NCBI GenBank assembly: GCA_963712465.1
Contig: CAVQHY010000005.1
Span: 186,001 to 250,000 of the forward strand
Length of the DNA stretch: 64,000 bases
Reading direction: 5' to 3'
From: CAVQHY01 sp963712465
GTDB taxonomy: Bacteria; Actinomycetota; Thermoleophilia; Gaiellales; Gaiellaceae
Positions 1 through 7,656 of this stretch are shown piece after piece. Below the pieces are notes generated by a model. That model was not told where the DNA came from, searched no databases, and saw only the letters and a list, made by a program, of their open reading frames with translations. Each line of letters opens with the position of its first letter. The stretch's first letter is position 1. Both the position numbers and the translations under genes were made by a program.

Positions 1-87
1 GGCCCGCCCGGAAAGCGTGAGACCCGGGACCGGCGGCGCGGGCGGGCCATGGGCACGTTCCCCTCGGTCGATCCGCCGGACGCGTGA
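1..87 (+). CDS. 3' end of an upstream gene (partial)
   Basis: An open frame enters from the left edge and stops at the TGA at 85-87, so only about 28 C-terminal residues are visible, ending SVDPPDA. The stop overlaps the GTG of the aldehyde dehydrogenase as GTGA, the same 4-base coupling used throughout this operon, which is the main reason to believe it is real. The residues visible are too few and too arginine-rich to identify a family. Confidence 0.4.
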   Translation, partial: GPPGKRETRDRRRGRAMGTFPSVDPPDA

Positions 88-1580
88 GCGCGACCGCAGC
101 CCGCAGCCATCGGAATTACGTCGGCGGCGAGTGGGTCGACGCCGCGTCGGGAGAGACGTTCGAGTCGGTCGAGCCTGCGACCGGCGAGCCGCTCGGCTCC
201 TTCCCGCGCTCCTCGGACGAGGACGTCGACCGTGCCGTCGCCGCCGCCAAGGAGGCGTTCGCCGACTGGCGGCTCGTCCCCGCGCCCGAGCGCGGCACGA
301 TCCTCCTGCGATTCGCGCGGCTCCTGGAGGACGAGAAGACCGAGCTCACGGAGCTGATGAGCCACGAGATGGGCAAGGTGCTCGCGGAGGCGGGCGGCGA
401 CGTCCAGGAGGCGATCGACATGTCGATCTACATGGCCGGCGAGGGCCGGCGCCTCTTCGGGCACACGACCCCGTCCGAGCTTCGCAACAAGTTCCAGATG
501 AGCGTGCGGATGCCCGTCGGCGTCGTCGGCGTGATCACGCCCTGGAACTTCCCGATCGCGATTCCCGCGTGGAAGATGGCGCCGGCACTCGTCTGCGGCA
601 ACACCGTCGTCTTCAAGCCGGCCGAGGACACGCCGCTCCTCGCGGAGCGCTTCGTCGAGCTGCTCGGCGAGGCGGGGGTACCCGCGGGCGTCGTCAACAT
701 CGTCCACGGCTTCGGCGAGGAAGCAGGCGACCAGCTCGTTCGGCACCCGGACGTCCCGGTGATCACGTTCACCGGCTCGCGCGAGACGGGCGTGCTCGTG
801 ACGAAGAACGCGGCCGACGAGCTCAAGCACGTCCACCTCGAGCTCGGCGGCAAGAACGGGATCGTCGTCATGGACGACGCCGACCTCGATCTCGCCGTCG
901 AGGGCATCGTGTGGTCTGCGTTCGGGACGACCGGCCAGCGCTGCACTGCGGCGAGTCGTGTGATCGCGCACGAGCGGGTCTACGACGAGCTCGCCAAGCG
1001 GCTCGTCGCGCGGGCCGAGGGCATGCGGATCGGGCCCGGCTGGCTTCCCGACACCGACCTCGGCCCGGTGATCAACCGCGAGGCGCTCGACAGGATCGAC
1101 TCGTACACGCGGGTCGGCGCGGACGAGGGCGCGTCGCTCCTGACCGGCGGCGAGCCCGCCACCGACGGCGACCTCGGGCGCGGCGCCTACTACCGCCCGA
1201 CGATCTTCGGCGACGTCGACCCCGCGATGCGGATCGCGCAGGAGGAGATCTTCGGACCGACCACCGCCCTGATCCGGGTGCGCGACCTCGACGAGGCGAT
1301 CCGCGTCGCGAACGGGATCCGCTACGGCCTGTCGTCGTCGATCTTCACGCGCGACGTCAACGCGGCATTTCGCGCGATGCGCGACCTCGAGGCCGGGATC
1401 ACCTACGTCAACGCCGGGACGACGGGCGCCGAGGTGCACTTGCCGTTCGGCGGCGTCAAGGGAACGGGCAACGGCCACCGCGAGGCAGGCCAGGCCGCGC
1501 TCGACGTCTTCACCGAGTGGAAGTCGATCTACGTCGACTACTCCGGCACGCTCCAGCGCGCGCAGATCGACAACCAGTGA
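84..1580 (+). CDS. NAD(P)-dependent aldehyde dehydrogenase
   Basis: This 498-residue protein is a full-length soluble member of the aldehyde dehydrogenase superfamily, which oxidises an aldehyde or semialdehyde to the acid with NAD(P)+. The cofactor-domain signature TPWNFP lies near residue 155, the general-base glutamate is Glu253 in LELGGKNG, and the nucleophile is Cys287 in GQRCTAASRV, followed by the EEIFGP motif near residue 390. The GTG start at 84 overlaps the stop of the preceding frame, and the stop overlaps the GTG of the cupin gene. The alpha-ketoglutaric-semialdehyde or succinate-semialdehyde branch is plausible, but the exact substrate cannot be read from the sequence. Confidence 0.93.
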   Translation: MSATAARSHRNYVGGEWVDAASGETFESVEPATGEPLGSFPRSSDEDVDRAVAAAKEAFADWRLVPAPERGTILLRFARLLEDEKTELTELMSHEMGKVLAEAGGDVQEAIDMSIYMAGEGRRLFGHTTPSELRNKFQMSVRMPVGVVGVITPWNFPIAIPAWKMAPALVCGNTVVFKPAEDTPLLAERFVELLGEAGVPAGVVNIVHGFGEEAGDQLVRHPDVPVITFTGSRETGVLVTKNAADELKHVHLELGGKNGIVVMDDADLDLAVEGIVWSAFGTTGQRCTAASRVIAHERVYDELAKRLVARAEGMRIGPGWLPDTDLGPVINREALDRIDSYTRVGADEGASLLTGGEPATDGDLGRGAYYRPTIFGDVDPAMRIAQEEIFGPTTALIRVRDLDEAIRVANGIRYGLSSSIFTRDVNAAFRAMRDLEAGITYVNAGTTGAEVHLPFGGVKGTGNGHREAGQAALDVFTEWKSIYVDYSGTLQRAQIDNQ

Positions 1581-1933
1581 TCGACAAGGTCAACCTCGCC
1601 GAGAAGCTCGCGAGTTTCGACGAGCTCTTCAGCCCCAGGATCGTGGCCCGCTACAACGACGAGAAGATCCAGGTGGCGAAGACGAAAGGCGAGTTCGTCT
1701 GGCACTCGCACCCGGACACGGACGACCTCTTTCTCGTCGTCTCCGGGACGCTTCACGTCGACCTCCGCGACGGCACGGTCGAGGTCGGCCCGGGGGAGCT
1801 GCTCGTCGTGCCGCGCGGCGTCGAGCACCGGCCGCGTGCCGACCAGGAGGTTCAACTCGTCCTGATCGAGCGGCAGGGCACGCCCAACACCGGCGACGCC
1901 GATGCCGAGGCGGCGCCGGAGGTCGAGATCTGA
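1577..1933 (+). CDS. small cupin-domain protein
   Basis: A single cupin domain of 118 residues, with the metal-binding pattern HSHPDTDDLFLVVSG around residues 45-60 and the second motif PGELLVVPRGVEHRP near residues 75-90. Cupins of this size are usually metal-dependent isomerases, dioxygenases or sugar-binding sensors; no specific reaction can be assigned. GTG at 1577 is chosen because it gives MIDKVNLAEKL, keeps the whole barrel, and overlaps the dehydrogenase stop as GTGA. It probably acts with the aldehyde dehydrogenase, though this is inference from coupling only. Confidence 0.85.
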   Translation: MIDKVNLAEKLASFDELFSPRIVARYNDEKIQVAKTKGEFVWHSHPDTDDLFLVVSGTLHVDLRDGTVEVGPGELLVVPRGVEHRPRADQEVQLVLIERQGTPNTGDADAEAAPEVEI

Positions 1934-2244
1934 ACCGCAAGCTCGTCGTCTTCGTGCCTCGCGACGCGCTCGACGGCGTTCGGGAGGCGCTCTTCGCTGC
2001 GGGTGCGGGGAGGATCGGCGGCTACGAGCACTGCTCGTGGTACACGGCCGGCACCGGGACGTTCGTGGCCGGCGAGGGCACGTCACCTTCGGTGGGCAGG
2101 CGCGGGGCGGAACAGCGCGTCTCCGAGCTCCGGCTCGAGACCGTCTACCCGGAGGAGCGTCACGAGGCCGTCATCGCCGCGCTGCGCGCGGCGCATCCGT
2201 ACGAGGAGCCTGCGTTCGACGTGTACGCGCTCCTCGAGGCGTGA
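1930..2244 (+). CDS. NIF3/YqfO C-terminal-like (CutA-fold) protein
   Basis: The roughly 104-residue product matches the stand-alone form of the insert domain of NIF3/YqfO proteins: GAGRIGGYEHCSW, then GTGTF, then AHPYEEPAFDVY near the C-terminus. Family members begin with a strand resembling KLVVFVP, and that strand is encoded here only if translation begins at the CTG at 1930, which also forms a CTGA overlap with the cupin stop. The first conventional start, GTG at 1954, would remove this strand, so I prefer the CTG. Molecular function in the family is unknown; metal or nucleotide binding is suspected. Confidence 0.7.
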   Translation: MNRKLVVFVPRDALDGVREALFAAGAGRIGGYEHCSWYTAGTGTFVAGEGTSPSVGRRGAEQRVSELRLETVYPEERHEAVIAALRAAHPYEEPAFDVYALLEA

Positions 2245-2642
2245 AGGCGAGGCTCTATACCGACGGGGGCGCCCGCGGCAACCCCGGCCCGGCCGCGTTC
2301 GGCTACGTGCTCGAGGCCGAGGACGGCACCGTCCTCGAGGCGCACGGCGAGACGATCGGCGTCGCGACGAACAACGTCGCCGAGTACCGCGCGCTCACCG
2401 CCGGCCTCGCGCGGGCCGCAGAGCTCGGGGTCGACGAGCTCGAGGTCGTCTCCGACTCGGAGCTGCTCGTGAAGCAGATGCGGGGCGAGTACAAGGTCAA
2501 GAACGCCGCGCTCCGGGAGCTCTCGCTCGAGGCCGCGCGCCTCGCTCGATCGATCGGAACGGTGCGCTACGGGGCCGTCCGCCGGGAGCAGAACGAGCAT
2601 GCCGACCGCCTCGTCAACGAGGCTCTGGACGCGGCCGTCTAG
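2241..2642 (+). CDS. rnhA: ribonuclease HI family protein
   Basis: A compact 133-residue RNase H-fold enzyme that cleaves the RNA strand of RNA-DNA hybrids. The four acidic positions expected of the family are visible: Asp8 in YTDGGARGNPG, the glutamate in NNVAEYRAL, the aspartate in VSDSELLVKQ, and the last aspartate in NEHADRLV. The N-terminal TDGGxRGNPGPAAxG signature is the short actinobacterial form without a basic extension. GTG at 2241 overlaps the preceding stop as GTGA, so this is the last gene of the aldehyde dehydrogenase operon. Confidence 0.9.
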   Translation: MKARLYTDGGARGNPGPAAFGYVLEAEDGTVLEAHGETIGVATNNVAEYRALTAGLARAAELGVDELEVVSDSELLVKQMRGEYKVKNAALRELSLEAARLARSIGTVRYGAVRREQNEHADRLVNEALDAAV

Positions 2643-2670
2643 CACGAGCCGGGGCTATACTGGCCCCCAC

Positions 2671-2744
2671 GCGGATGTAGCTCAGTTGGCTAGAGCGTCT
2701 GCTTGCCATGCAGAAGGTCGTGGGTTCGAGTCCCATCATCCGCT
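2671..2744 (+). tRNA. tRNA-Gly (anticodon GCC)
   Basis: The 74-nucleotide cloverleaf has a perfect 7-bp acceptor stem (GCGGATG with CATCCGC), a 5-bp anticodon stem with loop TTGCCAT, a TTCGAGT T-loop and discriminator T73 as expected for glycine. The CCA end is not encoded. A tyrosine-integrase fragment lies directly downstream, so this tRNA has served as an integration target. Confidence 0.95.
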
Positions 2745-2751
2745 CTAAGAG

Positions 2752-2774
2752 AGCCCCGCTCGGACGGGGCTTTC
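2752..2774 (+). terminator. rho-independent terminator after tRNA-Gly
   Basis: AGCCCCG and CGGGGCT form a perfect 7-bp GC stem with a 6-base loop, followed by TTTCGT, 8 bases past the tRNA 3' end. Confidence 0.75.
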
Positions 2775-2782
2775 GTATGCTC

Positions 2783-2950
2783 TCAGGAGCGGACGCTGAC
2801 CTTCTCGACGCTCGTCTCAGGCTCACTTATGCCCACTTGTGCCCAATGGAGCGCTCGGTCGAATGTCTCTCGGTGCGGGGCTGAGAACCTGTCCCGGCGC
2901 TTCGTCGCCTGTGCGTACACCTCGAGGGTTAAGCGCAGGTCTTGATGGCG
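2783..2950 (-). pseudogene. C-terminal fragment of a tyrosine integrase
   Basis: Read on the minus strand, this stretch encodes HQDLRLTLEVYAQATKRR and then about 35 more residues ending EKVSVRS and TGA at 2785-2783. The DLRLTxxVYAQ segment is the region around the nucleophilic tyrosine of phage-type site-specific recombinases. No arginine/histidine catalytic domain is found upstream, and the frame merges into unrelated sequence near 2950, so only the last 55 or so residues survive. It faces tRNA-Gly across the terminator, as expected for a decayed tRNA-integrated element. Confidence 0.65.
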
Positions 2951-3117
2951 GTGTGGCGCTCCGTCGCTTCGCCGTGGGCTACATCGAGCGCGGCGACACG
3001 GGGGCGGCCTAGGAGGACGCCAAGGCGATGGTCGCCGACTGGGATCGCGACGAGCCCGTACAGTTGGGAGTGCTCAGGGTCGTGGAGGTCGAGGTCGGGC
3101 GTCGCCGAACCTACCGG
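2950..3117 (+). pseudogene. degenerate small ORF with a RDEPxxxGVLxVVEVE tail (copy A)
   Basis: The plus frame reads GVALRRFAVGYIERGDTGAA, a TAG stop, then EDAKAMVADWDRDEP and QLGVLRVVEVEVG. The in-frame stop and the lack of a start mark it as decayed. The same tail recurs near 4808-4878 and 44752-44842, so it belongs to a dispersed gene family associated with the disturbed regions of this window. Function unknown. Confidence 0.4.
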
Positions 3118-3183
3118 GTGGTCGCTGGGTGCGGCCCGCGCGGCCTTCCCCCTGTCTCGCGGAGCGACCACCAGCGGTGCTCG

Positions 3184-3531
3184 TCAGCCGATTTCTTCGA
3201 TGATCTCGACCAGTTCGTCGAGGCGGTAGCCGTGGCGGCGGGCGAAGTCGACGAGTTCCTTCGCTCGTTGGATGACGGCGCCGCGTTCGGGTGTTCCTGC
3301 GACGGAGATTCCGCGTCCGCGCCGGAACTCTAGTAGTCCCTCGTCGCGAAGCAGTCGCAAAGAACGCAGGACGGTGTTGGTGTTGACGCCGAGGACGGCG
3401 GCAAGATCCTTCGCGGGTGGGAGGCGCTCTCCCGCCTTTGCTTCTCCGTCGGCGATCGCCCGTCGTATCTCGGCGGCGACTTGTTCGTAGAGATCGGTGG
3501 GGTCGTGCCGGTCGATCTTGACATCCAACAT
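3184..3531 (-). CDS. GntR-family (YtrA-type) transcriptional regulator
   Basis: A 115-residue protein with a GntR winged helix at residues 10-75 (DLYEQVAAEIRRAIADGE, then LAAVLGVNTNTVLRSL) and only a short helical C-terminus ending LDELVEIIEEIG. The lack of a large effector domain is typical of the YtrA subfamily, which commonly controls an adjacent membrane or transporter operon. The ATG at 3531 directly abuts a palindrome (3536-3550) that is probably its own operator, giving autoregulation and control of the divergent propeller gene. Confidence 0.85.
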   Translation of the reverse strand: MLDVKIDRHDPTDLYEQVAAEIRRAIADGEAKAGERLPPAKDLAAVLGVNTNTVLRSLRLLRDEGLLEFRRGRGISVAGTPERGAVIQRAKELVDFARRHGYRLDELVEIIEEIG

Positions 3532-3555
3532 TAGTGCTAGTAACACTAGCGTAAC
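3532..3555. promoter_or_regulatory. probable GntR operator in a divergent promoter region
   Basis: A perfect palindrome GCTAGTAACACTAGC occupies 3536-3550, with a second GTAAC half-site at 3551-3555. It lies between the GntR start and the divergent gene at 3574, so binding would cover both promoters. Confidence 0.6.
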
Positions 3556-3573
3556 AATGCCGGGGGTGCTGCC

Positions 3574-4797
3574 GTGAGTGTCACTGCTCCGCCTCGTCCG
3601 CCTCGTCCGGGCGACCCCGTCAAGCATGGGGAGTTCGAGGCCTTGGTCGAGGCGCTGATCGAGGAGGCGCGGCAGCGCGCGCGGCGCAGGCGGCGCATCT
3701 ACTGGGCTGTCGCGGCGTTGGTGGCGCTCGTCGGACTGATGGTCTTTGTGGTCTTCGAGCGCAGCGCGCAGTCGCAGATTGCCTCCCCTTCGCTCAGCCC
3801 GCGGCCCAGCCTTTCTGGCGGATCGGCGGGCGGGAGGATCGCCTTCATCAGTTATAGCGGCGGCGGTCAGGCAAACCACGGCACGGTCTACGTCGTGAAC
3901 GCCGACGGGAGCGGGCAGCGGAGGCTCGCGCGAGGCGTGTGGGGAGACACACCTGCCTGGTCGCCCGACGGGCGAAAGCTCGCCTTCGTCAGGGGCCTCG
4001 GCGACCCCAACGTCGCCGCCTCCGAGGTCTTCGTGGTGAACACCGACGGGAGCGGCGAGCGGAGGCTGACGCGCAGCCCAGATAGCAAGATGGCCCTTGC
4101 CTGGTCGCCCGACGGGCGAAAGATCGCCTTCACACGTTTCAGCAGCGGGCAGCCGAGCTCCGATCTCTACGTCATGAACGCCGACGGGAGCGGCGAGCGG
4201 AGGCTGACGCGCAACGCCGGCTGGGCGGCCTGGTCGCCCGACGGGCGGAAGCTCGCCTTTGTCGGTGGTGGCATTTGGGTGGTCAACGCCGATGGGAGCG
4301 GGATGCGGAGGCTGACCAGCAACGCGGGAGACACCTTCCCTGCCTGGTCTCCGGACGAGCGCAAACTCGCGTTCGTCAGGACCGGTCGCTGTCTGCGTTG
4401 CCGCGCGAACGCCAAGCTGTACGTCATGAACGCCGACGGTCACGGCCAGCACAAGCTGGCGTCCGGCGCGGGGATCAGCTCGCCTCCTGCCTGGTCGCCC
4501 GAGGGACGGACGATCGCGTTCGAACGCTCCTACCGCCCAAGCCCCAATACACCGAGCTTGAGATACATGCACATAACCGAGATCTTCGTCATCAACGCCG
4601 ACGGAAGCGGGCAGCGGAAGTTGACCTTCGGCGCACGACCTCTCTGGTCGCCGGACGGGCGGGGAATCGCCTTCAACAGGAGCGGTCGGCTCGTCGGCGG
4701 GCTGTACGTGATGAACGCCGACGGGAGCGGGCAGCCCCTGAGGCTGGCGCGCAACGCGCGCGGCGGTGCGGCCTGGGCGCCCGAGCGGACCAATTAG
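3574..4797 (+). CDS. membrane-anchored TolB/WD-like beta-propeller protein
   Basis: This 407-residue protein has a basic N-terminus, one transmembrane helix at about residues 47-66 (WAVAALVALVGLMVFVVF) and an extracytoplasmic domain built of seven repeats. Each repeat combines VVNADGSGxRRL with AWSPDGRKLAF, the PD40/TolB propeller signature; the final blade ends abruptly at AWAPERTN. Such proteins act as binding scaffolds and no catalytic residues are seen. GTG at 3574 follows GGGGGTG and overlaps the TGA of a 6-codon frame starting at 3557. It is probably controlled by the GntR protein encoded divergently. Confidence 0.85.
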   Translation: MSVTAPPRPPRPGDPVKHGEFEALVEALIEEARQRARRRRRIYWAVAALVALVGLMVFVVFERSAQSQIASPSLSPRPSLSGGSAGGRIAFISYSGGGQANHGTVYVVNADGSGQRRLARGVWGDTPAWSPDGRKLAFVRGLGDPNVAASEVFVVNTDGSGERRLTRSPDSKMALAWSPDGRKIAFTRFSSGQPSSDLYVMNADGSGERRLTRNAGWAAWSPDGRKLAFVGGGIWVVNADGSGMRRLTSNAGDTFPAWSPDERKLAFVRTGRCLRCRANAKLYVMNADGHGQHKLASGAGISSPPAWSPEGRTIAFERSYRPSPNTPSLRYMHITEIFVINADGSGQRKLTFGARPLWSPDGRGIAFNRSGRLVGGLYVMNADGSGQPLRLARNARGGAAWAPERTN

Positions 4798-4807
4798 GGC
4801 GCGACCG

Positions 4808-4878
4808 GACCGCGACGAGCCCGCCGACGCCGGGGTGCTCGAAGTGGTCGAGGTCGAGGTCGAGCCGAGCGCGAACTA
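4808..4878 (+). pseudogene. degenerate RDEPxxxGVLxVVEVE tail (copy B)
   Basis: The plus frame reads DRDEPADAGVLEVVEVEVEP then SAN and TAG at 4876-4878. It has no start or upstream body and follows the propeller stop by 10 bases. It is the best-preserved C-terminus of the family also seen at 2950 and 44752. Confidence 0.4.
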
Positions 4879-4987
4879 GGGCTTCCGCTTGGCCCCCCGA
4901 GGAGTGCGAGGCTCTCCCGGAGGTGAGAGCGTTGATCGTCGTTGCGGTCATTGTCGGCGGATCTCAGTTGGCTTGAGGCGCCGCGCC

Positions 4988-5449
4988 GTGGTAAGCAGTG
5001 CCCCGGTGCAGGACGAGATCGTCTTCCGCTTTCTCGATGAGGGGGTCGCCGCGTCGGCGCCGCTACTTCGCGAGGAAGCACCCGAGACGTGCCGCGCGGT
5101 GTTGGCCGCGCTGCCCGCTTCCGGCCTCGCGCGCCACGGCATCTATTCGGGAAGCGAGGTCTACCTCGTCCTTCCCATCCTGCTCGCGCCACCGCGCGAG
5201 CACTCGACGACGCTCGTCGGGCCGGGCGATGTCGGCTTTCTAACGGTCCAGAAAGGCTCGGGATACGGCATCGCGGAGGATTATTCGGAGGTCTGCTGGT
5301 TCTACGATCTCGACGCGACGCCTTCGATGCCAGAGGGGCCGATTGCCGTCAACATCTTCGCCCGGCTCCACGATGCCGATGCCTTCTTCGCCGTTTGCCG
5401 GAACATGCGGCTGGAGGGCGCGAAGAGGCTCGAAATCGCTCGCGGGTAG
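4988..5449 (+). CDS. DUF3830-like cyclophilin-fold protein
   Basis: The 153-residue product resembles DUF3830 proteins: EIVFRFLDEGVAASAPLLRE, then EAPETCRAVLAALP, and a conserved core with GDVGFL and YGIAEDYSEVCWFYD. The family has a cyclophilin-like fold without known activity. GTG at 4988 is chosen because a GAGG lies 9 bases upstream (4975-4978); a second GTG at 5006 is also possible. It stands alone between a repeat remnant and a DUF1622 gene. Confidence 0.65.
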   Translation: MVSSAPVQDEIVFRFLDEGVAASAPLLREEAPETCRAVLAALPASGLARHGIYSGSEVYLVLPILLAPPREHSTTLVGPGDVGFLTVQKGSGYGIAEDYSEVCWFYDLDATPSMPEGPIAVNIFARLHDADAFFAVCRNMRLEGAKRLEIARG

Positions 5450-5571
5450 GACCCCATCGGGGTTCCGCTCGGGAGCTCGTCGATTTCGCCCGCCAGGCGG
5501 GCGTCATGTCGCCTGGTACGTGAACGCGGCACAGCCCGAGCCTTCGCCCGATTCGCGATAGGGTTGCGAAC

Positions 5572-5985
5572 GTGTCGTACGAGGACACGATCTCGGACGC
5601 CGTCCGCGTCGTGGAGGCGGCAGGTGCGGCGATCATGGTGGTGGGCGGCTTCGGTGCCTTCGTCGTCTTCGTCGCACGGGCCATGAGCCCGCAAGGCCGA
5701 TCAGGCTCCTACGAGGCGTTGCGCCGCAATCTCGGCCGGGCGATCCTCCTCGGCCTCGAGGTGCTCATCGTGGCCGACATCGTGCGGACGATCGTCGTGG
5801 ATCCAACGTTCGAGAGCGTTACGGTCCTGGGCGCGATCGTCGTGATCAGGATCCTGTTGAGCTTCTCGCTCGAGGTCGAGATCGACGGCATGTGGCCGTG
5901 GAACCACTGGCGCCTGGGCGGCGAGGGTGGGCGCCCGGGTGTGGCAGAGCCGGCAGCAGCCCGGCCGATCCCGCCGGAGCAATGA
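5572..5985 (+). CDS. DUF1622 family membrane protein
   Basis: A 137-residue integral membrane protein with three predicted helices: residues 14-38 (VEAAGAAIMVVGGFGAFVVF), 56-75 (AILLGLEVLIVADIVRTIVV) and 84-102 (VLGAIVVIRILLSFSLEVEI). The layout and the LEVEIDG segment after helix three match DUF1622, a conserved family of unknown function. The C-terminal tail is proline- and alanine-rich. GTG at 5572 is the only sensible start. Confidence 0.85.
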   Translation: MSYEDTISDAVRVVEAAGAAIMVVGGFGAFVVFVARAMSPQGRSGSYEALRRNLGRAILLGLEVLIVADIVRTIVVDPTFESVTVLGAIVVIRILLSFSLEVEIDGMWPWNHWRLGGEGGRPGVAEPAAARPIPPEQ

Positions 5986-6304
5986 TCTAGGTCGCTCACG
6001 TCGCAGGGTGCACGGTACGAGCGCGACCTCATCCGAGATCGTCGACTCGTTCGTGTGAGAGCCTCCGTAAACCCAGTGAGCGTGCCCAAGGTGTGGCCAC
6101 GGGGGCGGTTGTCGTGTCCCCGGGGCTATCACTGAACTTCTCGACCTTCTACTGGCGTGCCAGGGCGACGCGGATCTCCGCCTGGTGGTCGGCGACGTGC
6201 TCGCCGAAGACGTCGTAGACGACCCGCTCGATCGTGGCGGCGTGGCGTCGAACTCCCGCGCGAGTCCCGGGTCGCGCGGCCACGCCATCCGAGGCTCGAG
6301 GGGG
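5986..6304. other. intergenic stretch with only gene debris
   Basis: No intact gene is seen in these 319 bases. The right half contains a decayed minus-strand frame (6149-6288); the left half shows no coding signal, repeat or convincing hairpin. Confidence 0.5.
6149..6288 (-). pseudogene. short frameshifted fragment, family unknown
   Basis: On the minus strand, MAWPRDPGLAREFDA in one frame joins ATIERVVYDVFGEHVADHQ and EIRVALARQ plus TAG in another, as if one small gene carries a 2-base indel near 6240. The helical second part has good protein character but I do not recognise it. Confidence 0.3.
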
Positions 6305-6736
6305 TTACTGCTGCGGCACGAGCTGTACTTGGATGTGCAGCCTTCCGGGCTCGCCCTGCGAGCCGGGGAAGATCAGCTGGACGACGAACCGCTTGCCGGC
6401 GATGGTCTTGGTGCTTTGGATCAGTACGGAGCCCGTGTCTCCGCCGGAGAGGGTCGCGAAGCCCTGCAGCACCGTCTTGCCGGCGGGCGCAGCCACGGTG
6501 ACGGTCTGAAAGCCGTCGAACCCCTTCGTGCTCGTCGGGGTCGGATTGATGGTCTTGTTGACGACCGTCAGCCCGGCCGCCTTCGCGTCGACGGGCGGAT
6601 TCGTGGGCAGCGATCCTGCGGCGGAGGCGGCGCCGTCGGCGGGGCCGGCGACGACGAGAGTGACGACCGCGTACACGCCGGCAGCCAACAGGGCGGCGAG
6701 CACAACGACCAGACGTGGGCGGACAATGCTGAGCAA
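6305..6736 (-). CDS. small exported or membrane-anchored hypothetical protein
   Basis: A 143-residue protein with one N-terminal hydrophobic helix (residues 9-31, LVVVLAALLAAGVYAVVTLV) acting as signal or anchor, and a beta-rich extracytoplasmic part with TVTVAAPAGKTVLQGFATLS and LIFPGSQGEPGRLHIQVQL. TTG at 6736 is chosen because a GGAGG lies 6 bases upstream (6747-6743); longer versions add arginine-rich sequence without a ribosome site. No family is recognised. Confidence 0.65.
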   Translation of the reverse strand: MLSIVRPRLVVVLAALLAAGVYAVVTLVVAGPADGAASAAGSLPTNPPVDAKAAGLTVVNKTINPTPTSTKGFDGFQTVTVAAPAGKTVLQGFATLSGGDTGSVLIQSTKTIAGKRFVVQLIFPGSQGEPGRLHIQVQLVPQQ

Positions 6737-6961
6737 GGGAGACCTCCTGTCGTCCTGGGTGCGGTGACCCGGCGGAACATAACCGGCCGATGACCGGCGG
6801 CTCGCGGCCTGCGGTCGCGCTGAGCTCACGGCCAAGCCCATGGGCACAAGTCCTGTTCTTCTGCCCAACCCCGCCGAATCCCCACTGGAAACGTGCCTAG
6901 ACCGACGACCGAGCGAATGACGTCCCCGTGGGCCACCAACCGGCATGGTTGACACGAGAAC

Positions 6962-6981
6962 GGGGCCTCCGAAGAGGCCCC
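6962..6981. terminator. hairpin with CGAA tetraloop, possible terminator
   Basis: GGGGCCTC and GAGGCCCC form a perfect 8-bp stem around CGAA. It lies downstream of the DUF1269 gene on the minus strand but has no clear T-run on either side. Confidence 0.45.
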
Positions 6982-7079
6982 ATCGTTACTTTGCCATTGC
7001 AACGACGCCTGCGTAAGCGCGTCCTCCCGGCTGTGGCGTTTTACGGGAGCACCCTCAGCCCGGGAGGGCGTTCGAGCAC

Positions 7080-7586
7080 CTACTCGGACTCGTCGTCCAC
7101 CTCGGCGACGATGGCGGCAGCGGCCTCTGCGGAGACGGCGTGTGTGGCGATCTTCTCGTAGCCGTCGAGCGCACGCTCCAGCTGCTCGACCATCCGGTCC
7201 TCGGCGACCGCGATGATCGCCGACGAGCCGGGCGGCAGGCTGTTGCCGATCTCCTTCAGATCCTCATCCTTGAAACCCTTGTCACGGATCTTCCCCCAGA
7301 CGCCGCCCGCGCCCCCGCCCACGGCGGCAGAAACGATGATGCTGGGAGGAAAGATCAGGCCGACCACGCCGCCCGCGATCGCGCCCCGCTTCGCCCACTT
7401 CTTGCCGCTCGGGTCAGCGGTCTCCTCGATCTTGACCTTGCCGCCTGCGGTATGGACGATCACAGCCACGTCGATCAGGTCGATCGCGCCTTCCCGCTGC
7501 GCCGCCTGAAAATCCTTGGCCGCTGCAGCAGCCCCGTCCTCCGTGCCATACGTCGCGACGAACACTTCCACCGTGCTGGTACTCAC
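7080..7586 (-). CDS. DUF1269 family protein
   Basis: A 168-residue protein starting VEVFVATYGTEDGAAAAAKD, with a glycine-rich hydrophobic hairpin at about residues 70-100 (GAIAGGVVGLIFPPSIIVSA) and a C-terminal LPPGSSAIIAVAEDR segment. This is the DUF1269/DUF6325-like arrangement of an alpha/beta domain interrupted by a glycine-zipper pair, found in stress-associated membrane-binding proteins of unknown function. The ATG at 7586 is the family start. The gene is monocistronic. Confidence 0.82.
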   Translation of the reverse strand: MSTSTVEVFVATYGTEDGAAAAAKDFQAAQREGAIDLIDVAVIVHTAGGKVKIEETADPSGKKWAKRGAIAGGVVGLIFPPSIIVSAAVGGGAGGVWGKIRDKGFKDEDLKEIGNSLPPGSSAIIAVAEDRMVEQLERALDGYEKIATHAVSAEAAAAIVAEVDDESE

Positions 7587-7656
7587 TCGCCACTCCTCTG
7601 TCTCGTCTGCCAGAGCACGCCGGTACCCATTAACTCCCGGCTAGAGTTGGCCGCTG

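Noticed and set aside
3888..4790. Periodic DNA repeats of about 120 bases, possibly CRISPR-like or tandem repeats
   Set aside because: The periodicity comes from the seven propeller blades (NADGSG and WSPDGR) of the coding sequence.
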